Assembly (NCBI GenBank): GCA_945905925.1
Contig: CAMDQN010000063.1
Location: forward strand, 1-38,195
Length of the DNA stretch: 38,195 nt
Source of the DNA: Singulisphaera sp. GP187
Lineage (GTDB): Bacteria; Planctomycetota; Planctomycetia; Gemmatales; Gemmataceae
Reading direction: 5' to 3'
A program made the translations under genes and the position numbers. Each line of letters opens with the position of its first letter. Within the stretch, counting starts at the first letter, position 1. The notes under the pieces were generated by a model. It was not told where the DNA came from. It worked only from the letters and a program-made list of their open reading frames with translations, and searched no databases. This document shows, one piece after another, positions 17,764 to 26,362 of the stretch.

Positions 17764-19296
17764 TCAGTCCGCTGGGTCTTTGCCGTTCACCCACGGGCCG
17801 GCGAGCGACTGGTGCGCCGGTAGTTGCACAATACCGCCGTCCCCACCACTCCACCCGAACACTTGGTTCGGCTTCGCGTGCTGCTTGCTCCGCTTTTCAA
17901 GTCGCTCCGCCCATGTCGAATCCGCGGGCACGATCGAACGCTTCTCGCGATCCCAGAACAGCGTGGTCCCGGTGCGGTAACTCTGCACGGCCATTGTCGC
18001 GGTCGCGACTGCCACCGCGCCAAGGTCCGGTGGGCTGAATGTACTCTGCCGCCGAGCCCGCACGCATTCGAGGAAGTTCTCCCACAGCGCCTCGGTGTCG
18101 TTCCGTGGCGGCTCCACGCTCTCGAACGACGCCGGCTCGGGCGCTACTTCCATCCGCGAGGGAAAGCTCGCGCCGCGTGTCGGGTCGTCCTTGAAGAGTT
18201 GGAACCCGCCCTTCACGAACTTGATCGCGCCCAGCCGCCCGCGAATCACTTCTTCGATCGGGTAGCCGCTCAGCGTGGTCGCGGTGACGACGAGTTGACA
18301 GCCTTCCTCGTAGTCCGCGACTACGGTGGCGACGTCGGGCACGTCGCGGCCGTCGTATTCGAGGTGCAGTCCGCCACCTGCGGTGACACGCGCGGGGAAC
18401 CGGAGTCCCATCGCGGCACTCATTCGCGTGATGTGGTGCGAAAGCATATCGGTGAACGGCCCGCCACTGAACGGCCACAGGCAGCGCCACTGCGCGAACG
18501 CGGCCCGATCAAACGACTGTTCGCGCGGCGTCGGCCCGACCCGACTTCCGGCGCACTCGAACTGGTGCCCGAGGAACAAATCCCAGTCCACCGTCTTGGG
18601 CGTCATCTGTTTCGCCAGCCGGTAGAACCGCCACTGGCCGCGGATATCATTGCGAAAGAAGCCTGTTTGCGCATGGGCCACGTGTCCGATGGTGCCGGTA
18701 CGGATTAGGTCGAACGCGCGCATCCACACGCCGTCGGCCATCGACTGCACGCCGACCGTCACGACGCGACCGGTGTGTTTCCACGCGTCCACCACCGCGA
18801 CCGCTTCTTCCGCGGTGCGCGTCATCGGTTTCTCGACGTACACGTCTTTGCCCGCGGCGAGCGCGTCGAGCGTCATCTTCCCGTGCCAGTGGTCCGGCGT
18901 GGTGATACACACCGCGTCGACGTCCGCGCGGTCGAGCACGACGCGATAGTCTTTCGTGACGCGAGTCTTATCGGAGCGATCGAAGCCGCACTTGCGCGCC
19001 GACGGGTACAGCCCCTGCGCGTAGCGGCGGCGTGTGACCTTCCCGCCGAAGTGAACCTCGTACTCATCTTCAAGGCCGTCCCAGACATCGCACACCGCGA
19101 CCGCCGCGACCGGCTTTCCTTCGCCCGCGAACTTGTTCACGAGGTCGATGTGTGCCTGCGCACGTCCACCACAGCCGAGGAACCCGACGCGCACACGCTC
19201 GTTGCTGCCGGAGACGTTGCCGTAGCTGGCGGCCGACAGCGACAGCGCCGCAGCAGACCCGAAGAACTTGCGGCGGTCGAGCGGAGGTGTTGGCAT
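17764..19296 (-). CDS. Tat-exported Gfo/Idh/MocA family oxidoreductase
   Basis: A 510-residue protein. The N-terminus (PLDRRKFFGSAAALSLSAAS) is a twin-arginine signal with R8-R9 and F11-F12, so it is exported folded with its cofactor. A Rossmann fold follows with VRVGFLGCGGRAQAH as the NAD(P)-binding loop, CITTPDHWHGKM, and the family lysine in VYVEKPM. The C-terminal part (FDRAAFAQWRCLWPFSGGPF, DMLSHHITRMSAAMG) is the usual planctomycete extension with histidines near the active site. Exported members act as oxidoreductases or glycosidase-like enzymes on sugars by a redox mechanism; the substrate is unknown. It may fit functionally with the DUF1080 protein at 1694, since 3-keto sugars are their shared theme. 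Confidence 0.92.
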   Translation of the reverse strand: MPTPPLDRRKFFGSAAALSLSAASYGNVSGSNERVRVGFLGCGGRAQAHIDLVNKFAGEGKPVAAVAVCDVWDGLEDEYEVHFGGKVTRRRYAQGLYPSARKCGFDRSDKTRVTKDYRVVLDRADVDAVCITTPDHWHGKMTLDALAAGKDVYVEKPMTRTAEEAVAVVDAWKHTGRVVTVGVQSMADGVWMRAFDLIRTGTIGHVAHAQTGFFRNDIRGQWRFYRLAKQMTPKTVDWDLFLGHQFECAGSRVGPTPREQSFDRAAFAQWRCLWPFSGGPFTDMLSHHITRMSAAMGLRFPARVTAGGGLHLEYDGRDVPDVATVVADYEEGCQLVVTATTLSGYPIEEVIRGRLGAIKFVKGGFQLFKDDPTRGASFPSRMEVAPEPASFESVEPPRNDTEALWENFLECVRARRQSTFSPPDLGAVAVATATMAVQSYRTGTTLFWDREKRSIVPADSTWAERLEKRSKQHAKPNQVFGWSGGDGGIVQLPAHQSLAGPWVNGKDPAD

Positions 19297-19310
19297 GGGT
19301 GTGCTCTTCG

Positions 19311-19399
19311 ACCCACCCCCACCCCCTCCCTGTAGGGAGGGGAGTAAAGAGGGCTTGTGGGTTTGGCTCCCCTCCCGGCAGGGAGGGTTGGGGGTGGGT
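19311..19399. repeat. CCCTCCCTGCAGGGAGGG-family inverted repeat, long copy
   Basis: The left arm 19311-19344 (ACCCACCCCC, then CCCTCCCTGTAGGGAGGGGAG) pairs with the right arm 19367-19399 (CTCCCCTCCCGGCAGGGAGGG, then GGGGTGGGT) around a 22-nt loop. The left edge carries TTCGACCCACCCC as in the other copies. It lies between the divergent oxidoreductase gene and carA, upstream of both, so it is not a terminator for either. Confidence 0.85.
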
Positions 19400-19520
19400 T
19401 TTCTGCTCTGACATTCCGGGCGCGCGAATCGTTTCCATCATCATATCCGATCCGTCGCGGCACTCGTAAGATACATCGAGTTTGCGCCGAAACCTTATCA
19501 CGCGAGACGATACCATCGAC

Positions 19521-20627
19521 ATGCACGCGAAACTAGCACTGGCGGACGGCACCGTGTTCACCGGGCGCGGGTTCGGCGCGACCGGCGAGACCCTCGGCGA
19601 GGTGGTGTTCAACACCTCCATGACCGGATACCAAGAAGTGCTCACCGACCCGTCGTACACCGGGCAAATCGTCACGATGACGTACCCGCTTATCGGCAAC
19701 TATGGCACCACAACCGACGATCAGGAATCGGCGCGCGTGCAGGTCGCGGGGTTCATCGTCCGCGAACTCACCCGCGTCCCGAGCAACTTCCGCTCGAATA
19801 ACAGCCTTGACGATTTCCTACGCGCGAGCAACGTCGTCGGCATCGAGGGCATTGACACGCGTGCCCTCGTGCGCCGGCTCCGTGTTCGCGGGGCGATGAA
19901 CGGCATCCTTTCGACGGCCGATCTCGACGACGCTTCGCTTGTGAAGAAAGCGAAAGCGTTCCCCGGGATGGAAGGCCGCGACCTGGTGAAGGAAGTGGTG
20001 CCGCCGAAAGCGTTCCACTGGGACGAGGGTTTCGGGGCGTTCGCGGACCACGTGCTGCCGCACCGCCCGGCCACGAAGCGCGTCGTCGCGATCGACTACG
20101 GTATGAAGTGGAACATCCTCCGCTGCCTCACGCAAATCGGTTGCGACGTGACAGTCGTCCCCGGCACCGCGACCGCAGAGGAAGTGTTGTCGCACAACCC
20201 CGATGGCATCTTCCTGTCGAACGGCCCCGGCGACCCAGCCGCGGTCGGTTACGCGATCGACACCGTGAAGAACCTCATTGGCAAGAAACCAATCTTCGGC
20301 ATCTGTCTCGGACACCAACTCCTGGGGTTGGCGTTCGGCGCGAAGACCTTCAAGTTGAAGTTCGGCCACCGCGGCGCGAACCAACCGGTGCGGAACGAGC
20401 GCACGAAGCAGATCGAGATCACGACGCAGAACCACGGCTTCGCGGTGGACCCGAGCACACTGCCGAAGGGCGTGGTCCCGACGCACATCAATCTGAACGA
20501 CAACACGCTGGAGGGTTTGAGACACACCGAACTGCCGGTGTTCAGCGTGCAGTACCATCCGGAAGCCGCGGCCGGTCCGCACGACAGCAGTTACTTGTTC
20601 GAGGAGTTCCGCATGCTGATGGGGTGA
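19521..20627 (+). CDS. carA: Carbamoyl-phosphate synthase small (glutaminase) subunit
   Basis: A 368-residue protein that hydrolyses glutamine and feeds ammonia to the large subunit for arginine and pyrimidine synthesis. The N-terminal CPSase domain shows MHAKLALADGTVFTGRGFG and FNTSMTGYQEVLTDPSYTGQ. The class I glutamine amidotransferase domain has the nucleophile C262 in FGICLGHQ and the partners H346 and E348 in QYHPEAA. The ATG at 19521 starts the family N-terminus; a TTG 39 nt upstream is also in frame but adds non-conserved residues. No carB is present in the window. A gene for a TIGR02996-LRR protein starts 22 nt after its stop, which suggests co-transcription with an unrelated cluster. 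Confidence 0.97.
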   Translation: MHAKLALADGTVFTGRGFGATGETLGEVVFNTSMTGYQEVLTDPSYTGQIVTMTYPLIGNYGTTTDDQESARVQVAGFIVRELTRVPSNFRSNNSLDDFLRASNVVGIEGIDTRALVRRLRVRGAMNGILSTADLDDASLVKKAKAFPGMEGRDLVKEVVPPKAFHWDEGFGAFADHVLPHRPATKRVVAIDYGMKWNILRCLTQIGCDVTVVPGTATAEEVLSHNPDGIFLSNGPGDPAAVGYAIDTVKNLIGKKPIFGICLGHQLLGLAFGAKTFKLKFGHRGANQPVRNERTKQIEITTQNHGFAVDPSTLPKGVVPTHINLNDNTLEGLRHTELPVFSVQYHPEAAAGPHDSSYLFEEFRMLMG

Positions 20628-20649
20628 GCGAGCAAACAGGAAATCGTCT

Positions 20650-22287
20650 ATGCCCACATTTGCTACCAATACGGCGCTCGAAGCGGCCATCGTCGCGCAC
20701 GCGGACGAGGACACTCCGCGACTCGCCTACGCCGACTGGCTCGACGAACACGGTGACCCCGATCGCGCCGCGTTCATCCGCGTTCAGTGCAGGCTCGCGG
20801 ACATGCCGCCGAGCGATCCCGACTGGGTCGATCTCCGCGAACAGCAAGCCGAACTCGTCGCCCGGCTGAAGTCGAGGCACTCGGACCTCACCCCGGATGC
20901 CCCGGACGGATTCTACTCGGGTCACGATTTCTTCGACGACCACGAAGAGCCGTTCCGACGCGGGTTCCCGCACTTCATCGACTGCCAGATCGACGGCGAG
21001 GAGTGGACCACCAAGGAACTCACCCGCGTCACGAAGGAACTCACCCGCCTCGTCAGTACCACCACGATTCGCGGGTTCTCTTTGAATGACATCCCGCTCG
21101 ACCTCTTGACGACGTTGTTCGTGGTCCCAGTCGCTGCGGAACTCACCGGTCTGGCGCTGATGCACGAATCGCGAACGACCGACTGGCGAACGGAAGCCGC
21201 CGACTTCTTCCGGTTCGTCGGAGCCAGCCCCGCGATCCGCCGCGTGCAGCACCTCTTCTTGTACAGCCCGTACCACCCGATCCCGGCCGCGGAGTTGGCG
21301 AAGGCAAACACGTTCGATGCCGTCCGACGACTGACGATTCAAAGCGTGGCCGGAACAAAGGCCGAGTTGGAGAAGCTCACGAAGGCCGCGTGGTTCCGCC
21401 GGTTGCGGCACTTCCGCAGTCATCTCAGCGCGCCGGCCGTCGCAACCCCGGTGCTCACCGGACTCGGGAAGCTCCCCGAACTTCACACGCTCGAACTGCC
21501 CGACCTCGCGGGGGGCGGTGTCGCGGCACTCGCCGCCGGTAAGTTCCCAGCGCTGGCCAAGCTCATTTATGGCGGGTCACTCGCGACCAAGTTCGCCAAG
21601 CAACTCGCGAAGGCCAGGTTCCCGGCGCTCGCGGTGCTCGGGGCACCAAACCGCGCCATGAACAACGATGGCCTCGCGGAGTTACTCCAGGCGAAGTGGT
21701 TCGGGCAACTCCGCGTGCTGAACCTCGCGGACAACAAGGTCGGCGACAAGGGCGTGAAGGCGCTCGCCTCGCACCCGGTCGCGCAGACGCTCCGCGTCTT
21801 ACAGTTAGGTGACAACCCATTCAGCAAAACCGGGCTGGGGGAGATCACAAAGGAGGGTGCGTTCCCCGAACTCACCTCGCTCGACCTGCACTCGTACACC
21901 AAACGAAAGGGCACGTCGGCCGAACTCGCGGTGCTCGTCGCGGCGATGCGGCTCCCGCGATTGCGCCACCTCGACCTGTCCGGTTGGCCGCTCAGCGACG
22001 CGGGCGCGCAAGCACTCGCCGCGAACCCGGCGCTGGCCGGCTTAACGCGCCTGAACCTCGATGAGTGCGGCATCGGCGACGCGGGTGCGAAGGCGCTGTT
22101 CGCGTCGCCGCACCTTCAGAACCTTGTCGAACTCCAGTTGGGTTCCAACGCGATCAAGACCGGCGCGGACGCGCTCGCGGACCCGAACACGATGCCGCGT
22201 CTCGGCGAGTGCTGGCTCAGCAGCAACAAGCTCACCAAGAAGGCCGGCGAGAAGCTCGAACGCGACGGCCTCTATCTCATCACCTGA
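20650..22287 (+). CDS. TIGR02996 domain plus leucine-rich-repeat protein, copy 1
   Basis: A 545-residue protein without signal peptide or membrane segment. Residues 10-50 are the Gemmata-type repeat-companion domain TIGR02996 (DEDTPRLAYADWLDEHGDPD, then FIRVQCRLA). From about 220 onward are leucine-rich repeats of the ribonuclease-inhibitor type, clearest near the end (LRVLNLADNKVGDKGVKAL; LRHLDLSGWPLSDAGAQAL; LTRLNLDECGIGDAGAKAL). Such repeats form curved protein-binding surfaces. A 21-bp direct duplication encodes KELTRVTKELTRLV near residues 120-135. AGGAAA lies about 8 nt before the ATG, and the carA stop is 22 nt upstream. The binding partner is unknown. Confidence 0.88.
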   Translation: MPTFATNTALEAAIVAHADEDTPRLAYADWLDEHGDPDRAAFIRVQCRLADMPPSDPDWVDLREQQAELVARLKSRHSDLTPDAPDGFYSGHDFFDDHEEPFRRGFPHFIDCQIDGEEWTTKELTRVTKELTRLVSTTTIRGFSLNDIPLDLLTTLFVVPVAAELTGLALMHESRTTDWRTEAADFFRFVGASPAIRRVQHLFLYSPYHPIPAAELAKANTFDAVRRLTIQSVAGTKAELEKLTKAAWFRRLRHFRSHLSAPAVATPVLTGLGKLPELHTLELPDLAGGGVAALAAGKFPALAKLIYGGSLATKFAKQLAKARFPALAVLGAPNRAMNNDGLAELLQAKWFGQLRVLNLADNKVGDKGVKALASHPVAQTLRVLQLGDNPFSKTGLGEITKEGAFPELTSLDLHSYTKRKGTSAELAVLVAAMRLPRLRHLDLSGWPLSDAGAQALAANPALAGLTRLNLDECGIGDAGAKALFASPHLQNLVELQLGSNAIKTGADALADPNTMPRLGECWLSSNKLTKKAGEKLERDGLYLIT

Positions 22288-22316
22288 CCGCGCGAATCGT
22301 GTATGATTCCGCCATC

Positions 22317-23927
22317 ATGAGTGACGAAGCCGCACTGCTGGCCGCGATCGTCGCGAACGCGGAGGACGACACCCCGCGCCTCGTGTACGCGGACTGGCTC
22401 GACGAACACGAGGCGCCGATTCAAGCGGAGTTCGTCCGCACGCAGTGTCGCCTTGCGTCCGGTTCGGCCGCGGACCCGGACTACCCCGATCTCCTCGAAC
22501 ATTACGCCGAGTTGGTCGCGCGGTTCTCGGTCGCGGTGAAGCTCACCGCGCCGGCGCTGCCTCCGGGCTTCATCCACCAGTCCGACATCAGGCACGGCGC
22601 CGACCACTTCCGCCGCGGTTTTTTGCACGTGGCATCTGGGGAATGGAGCCCCGACTGGTATTACACCCCCCCCGCACCGACCAACTTGCAAATCGACCGC
22701 GTCTGTGACGGACTGACGCCACTGGTCGCGAACACCACGGTCCGGCACCTCGTTCTCGACGGGCTGACCGCGGACCTGCTCGCGCGCGTGCTCGTCGCAC
22801 CGGGCGTGGCGGCTCTCACTGGCCTCACGGTGCAGCCCGCCGAGTTCGGCTGGAACGCCGGCGATGCGATCGTAGCCGCGCTCGCCCGCGCGAAGGCGGT
22901 CGCCGGGCTGGAACGCCTGGAGTTGGACTCCGCTGTGACCGTCGCCGGGTTGTGTGCCCTCGACAGCGCGAAACTCGACCGCCTCCACACACTGCACGTG
23001 TCCGACGTTCAAGGGCGTGCCCGCGACGTGCCCACGCTGGCGCAAGCGAAGTGGTTCCGCGGGCTGCGGCACGTGAGCGCCAGCGTGGTCCGCACCCCGC
23101 GACAGTCGCTGCTCGCTGCGCTCGCGAGGCTCCCGCACCTGGAATCGCTCGACGTGGGGTTTGGTCAAGGGTTTGCGCGGAAGACGTTCGGCACCGTGAC
23201 TGGGTTCCCGGTACTCACCCGCTTGACGTGTAACGCGGTGAACGGCGCCGCCGGACACCTGGCGCGCGGGCAATTTCCCCGACTTGCGGAACTGGTCGCG
23301 CCGGGCGTGTGGCCGGACGCGTTCCGCGCACTGCTTGCGGCGAAGTGGCTCTCGCAACTGCGCGTCCTCGACGTGTCCCACGGCGCACTTACTGATGCAA
23401 GCGTGGTCGCCTTCTCGCAAAGCACCGCGGCGCCGCACCTCCGCATTCTGCGCATCGGCCACAACCGGTTCGCGAAGGCGGGTCTCATGGCCCTCACCGA
23501 CGGTGCGCGGTTTACGAACCTGACCACGCTCGACATTCGCACCGGGAACACGTCGGTGCGCCCCGCGACGATGGCACAGTTCGCCGCGAACCTGAGTCTT
23601 CCGCACGTGCGGCACCTGTCACTTGGCGGGTGGCCGCTCGGCGACGCGGGCGCGAAGGCACTCGCGAAGAACCCGAACCTCGCGAACGTCACACGCCTGA
23701 TGCTCGACCGGTGCGGCATCGGCGAACTGGGGTTCACCGCGCTGGTCCGATCGCCGTACCTTCAGCAGTTGGTCGAACTCGACATCGGGAACAATAACCT
23801 GAAGACTGCCGCCGCGCTGCTCGACACGGCGCGGCTCCCGCACCTGGCCGCGTTCGGGTTGTACAACAACCCGCTCACCGGCCCGGCGCGCGAGAAACTG
23901 CACCGCGTCCGTGGGTGGGTCGCGTGA
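22317..23927 (+). CDS. TIGR02996 domain plus leucine-rich-repeat protein, copy 2
   Basis: A 536-residue protein read from the ATG at 22317, which places the TIGR02996 domain at residues 7-47 (AEDDTPRLVYADWLDEHEAP, then FVRTQCRLA) just as in its neighbours. The frame is open further upstream but overlaps the previous gene, and that extension has no family character. The second half holds leucine-rich repeats (LRVLDVSHGALTDASVVAF; LRILRIGHNRFAKAGLMAL; VTRLMLDRCGIGELGFTAL). It is clearly paralogous to the genes at 20650 and 23947, yet the middle sequences have diverged strongly, so the duplication is old or the binding surfaces have been under diversifying pressure. Confidence 0.88.
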   Translation: MSDEAALLAAIVANAEDDTPRLVYADWLDEHEAPIQAEFVRTQCRLASGSAADPDYPDLLEHYAELVARFSVAVKLTAPALPPGFIHQSDIRHGADHFRRGFLHVASGEWSPDWYYTPPAPTNLQIDRVCDGLTPLVANTTVRHLVLDGLTADLLARVLVAPGVAALTGLTVQPAEFGWNAGDAIVAALARAKAVAGLERLELDSAVTVAGLCALDSAKLDRLHTLHVSDVQGRARDVPTLAQAKWFRGLRHVSASVVRTPRQSLLAALARLPHLESLDVGFGQGFARKTFGTVTGFPVLTRLTCNAVNGAAGHLARGQFPRLAELVAPGVWPDAFRALLAAKWLSQLRVLDVSHGALTDASVVAFSQSTAAPHLRILRIGHNRFAKAGLMALTDGARFTNLTTLDIRTGNTSVRPATMAQFAANLSLPHVRHLSLGGWPLGDAGAKALAKNPNLANVTRLMLDRCGIGELGFTALVRSPYLQQLVELDIGNNNLKTAAALLDTARLPHLAAFGLYNNPLTGPAREKLHRVRGWVA

Positions 23928-23946
23928 ACCGGCGCCGGAGAGAACC

Positions 23947-25596
23947 ATGAGCGACCAAAACGCACTGCTGGCCGCGATCCGCGCGAACCCGGACGAGGAC
24001 ACCCCGCGGCTCGCCTACGCCGACTGGCTCGACGAACACCTGCCGGACAAGGTGCCGTCGCCGGCGAGCGGCCCGTCAGCGCGGGCCGATTACATTCGCG
24101 TGCAATGCCGGCTCGCGCAGCGCCCCTACGATGACCCGGATTACCCCGCGTTACTGGAGCGCGAGAACGAACTCGCAATGTGGCTCGACGCACACGCGGG
24201 CGACACAGACGCACCCAAACTCCCCGACGACCTGGAGTGGTACGGCACCTTCACCAGCGGGGACGACCGCTCGTACCGGCGCGGGTTCCCGGAGGAAACC
24301 GAGTACACGGACTACGACGAGGAACCGGAAGAGAATATCGAGCGCATCACTGCCGCGCTTGCGGAAGCGTTCAGCGACACCACCGTCCGCACCCTGCAAC
24401 TCGAAGACGTGTACGGAGCGGAGGTCGCCGGGGTCGTGGCGAACCCGGTCTCCGCCGGGCTGCGCGGGTTGCTCCTCGATTACGTCGCCGACGACGAGGA
24501 GTCGGTCGCGATCCGGGGCATCGCCGAATCGAAGCACCTGACCGGGCTGCGCCGGCTGCACCTGGAATTCCCGATCAACGAGTCCGACCTGCACCAACTC
24601 GCGAAGGCGACCCACCTCAACTCGCTCGAAGAACTGGCGCTCGACCAACTCACGCCCGCGGGGGCGAAGGCGCTGTCCGCGGCCAAGTGGTTCCGCAACC
24701 TGCGCGAACTCCGACTGTGGATGAACAACCGCGACACGTTCAAGGCGGTTGCCGACCTGCCCCGGATGCCGAACCTGGTCGCGCTGACGTTCCGCGGCAC
24801 CGTCGCGCCAACGGCGACCGCGTTCCGCAAGTTCGTCGCGTCCGACTCGTTCCCGCGCCTCGGCTACCTGTCGTTCGAGCACACCCAACTGGCGCCCGAA
24901 CTGGTCGCGGCGCTGGCCCTCGCCCCGTGGCCCCTGCGCCACTTGAAACTACAAAAAGTCGAGGTGCGCAAGACCGGGGCGGAGGCACTCGCGAACGCGA
25001 CCTTCGCGGAATCGCTCCGCGTGCTGGAACTCTGGGACGGCCAGATCACGACCAAGGGCATCCAGGCGCTGGCCGGGTCCGCGAAGCTATCAGGACTGCG
25101 GCACCTCGACCTGACGAACAACCCGATCGGCCCGGGCGGGCTGTTCGCCCTGGCGCGGAGCCAATCTCTACGCGGGCTGCGCGCCCTTCACATGCGCGGG
25201 TGCAACAGCAAAAAATCGCCGATCAACGCGGCCACCGTGTTGAGCTTCCTCGGCGCGCTGGACGTGCCTGACTTGCGGCACCTCACGCTGGACGGCCTGC
25301 CGGTGGGTATCCGTGGCGCAAAGGTGCTCGCGGCCGGTGGTACGTTCGCGAACCTCACGAGTCTCGAACTCAACGGTTGCGCCATTCGCGAGAAGGGTGC
25401 GAAGGCGGTCGTGGAGTCCACTTCGCTGGGCAACCTCACCATCCTCGACATCGCCAACAACAACGCGGGCAAGGGCGCGGTGAAGTTGACCAATCCAAAG
25501 ACGCTACCGCGTCTCGGGCACTGTAACCTCGCCCGCAACCGGTTGCCCAAGACTGCTCTGGCTCGACTCGGCAAGCGCCCGGGCGTTCGGATTTAG
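23947..25596 (+). CDS. TIGR02996 domain plus leucine-rich-repeat protein, copy 3
   Basis: A 549-residue third member of the tandem set. The ATG at 23947 has GGAGAGAA upstream and lies 19 nt after the previous stop; the in-frame codon at 23911 overlaps the previous gene. The TIGR02996 domain (residues 7-57) carries an 11-residue insertion (PDKVPSPASGP region) between WLDEH and DYIRVQCRLA. A very acidic segment (EETEYTDYDEEPEENIE, about 118-134) precedes leucine-rich repeats (LRVLELWDGQITTKGIQAL; LRHLDLTNNPIGPGGLFAL; LTSLELNGCAIREKGAKAV). No catalytic domain is visible. Cytosolic protein-protein interaction is the only role that the sequence supports. Confidence 0.88.
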   Translation: MSDQNALLAAIRANPDEDTPRLAYADWLDEHLPDKVPSPASGPSARADYIRVQCRLAQRPYDDPDYPALLERENELAMWLDAHAGDTDAPKLPDDLEWYGTFTSGDDRSYRRGFPEETEYTDYDEEPEENIERITAALAEAFSDTTVRTLQLEDVYGAEVAGVVANPVSAGLRGLLLDYVADDEESVAIRGIAESKHLTGLRRLHLEFPINESDLHQLAKATHLNSLEELALDQLTPAGAKALSAAKWFRNLRELRLWMNNRDTFKAVADLPRMPNLVALTFRGTVAPTATAFRKFVASDSFPRLGYLSFEHTQLAPELVAALALAPWPLRHLKLQKVEVRKTGAEALANATFAESLRVLELWDGQITTKGIQALAGSAKLSGLRHLDLTNNPIGPGGLFALARSQSLRGLRALHMRGCNSKKSPINAATVLSFLGALDVPDLRHLTLDGLPVGIRGAKVLAAGGTFANLTSLELNGCAIREKGAKAVVESTSLGNLTILDIANNNAGKGAVKLTNPKTLPRLGHCNLARNRLPKTALARLGKRPGVRI

Positions 25597-25684
25597 CGCC
25601 ACTCGCGTCTGGTATTATTGGTTAGCGGCAAACCGAAGGCGAGCGCGTGCATCGCGCACCCCAAACACGAAACACGAAACACAC

Positions 25685-26266
25685 ATGGCCCGCACGCGAA
25701 CGTTCATCGGCATCGACACAGGCGACGCAATTCGCGCGAGTGCCGTCGCGCTCCAAAAGGAATTGGCGAAGCTCGACGCCGAAGTGAAATGGGTGACACC
25801 GGACAGCATGCACGTCACGCTGCTGTTCCTGGGTGAGGTCGATGATCGCGAGTTGCACGCGGTGTGCAAGGCGGTGAAAGCGGTCGCGGCGGGCGAACCG
25901 CCGTTTTCGCTTCGCGTGTCCGGGGTGGGTGCGTTCCCGACCGCGCGGCGCCCGAAGGTGTTGTGGGGTGGCGTCACCGACGGTGCGGAACCGCTTCAGC
26001 GTATGTACACAGCGCTCGAAGAAGAGATGTTGGAACTGGGTTGTTACCGGACGGAGGAACGCGGGTACACGCCGCACCTCACACTCGGCCGGGTGAACAC
26101 CGCGGAGGCCGGCTTCACGCTCGCGGCCGAACTGCCCAAACGGATGACGTGGCAAGGCGGGCGTGTGGCGGTCGAGGAGGTACTGGTGTACAGCAGCGAG
26201 ATGGACCGCGACGGTCCAGTCTACACCGTGATCGGCCGCGCGGCGCTCACCGGCAAGCCGACCTAA
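25685..26266 (+). CDS. thpR: RNA 2',3'-cyclic phosphodiesterase (2H family)
   Basis: A 193-residue 2H phosphoesterase, normal for ThpR/LigT. The two catalytic motifs are H43-V-T45 in SMHVTLLFLGEV and H131-L-T133 in TPHLTLGRV. ThpR opens 2',3'-cyclic phosphates at RNA ends and was first noted for 2'-5' RNA ligase activity. The N-terminus MARTRTFIGIDTGDAIR is typical. No good Shine-Dalgarno sequence is seen; the leader is an ACACGAA repeat. It follows the LRR cluster by 88 nt on the same strand and converges on the DUF3160 gene, with no terminator hairpin that I can see between them. Confidence 0.92.
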   Translation: MARTRTFIGIDTGDAIRASAVALQKELAKLDAEVKWVTPDSMHVTLLFLGEVDDRELHAVCKAVKAVAAGEPPFSLRVSGVGAFPTARRPKVLWGGVTDGAEPLQRMYTALEEEMLELGCYRTEERGYTPHLTLGRVNTAEAGFTLAAELPKRMTWQGGRVAVEEVLVYSSEMDRDGPVYTVIGRAALTGKPT

Positions 26267-26362
26267 CTTTCTGCGGCAACGCGCGAGAGAACAGACCGCA
26301 TTATTCTTTGTGGCACTTCCTCTACACAACAATGACCGTTTCGCGTCATGTTTTTGTAAAGC

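Noticed and set aside
19521-25596. A carAB operon
   Set aside because: No large subunit follows; the next genes are TIGR02996-LRR proteins with no carbamoyl-phosphate synthase motifs.
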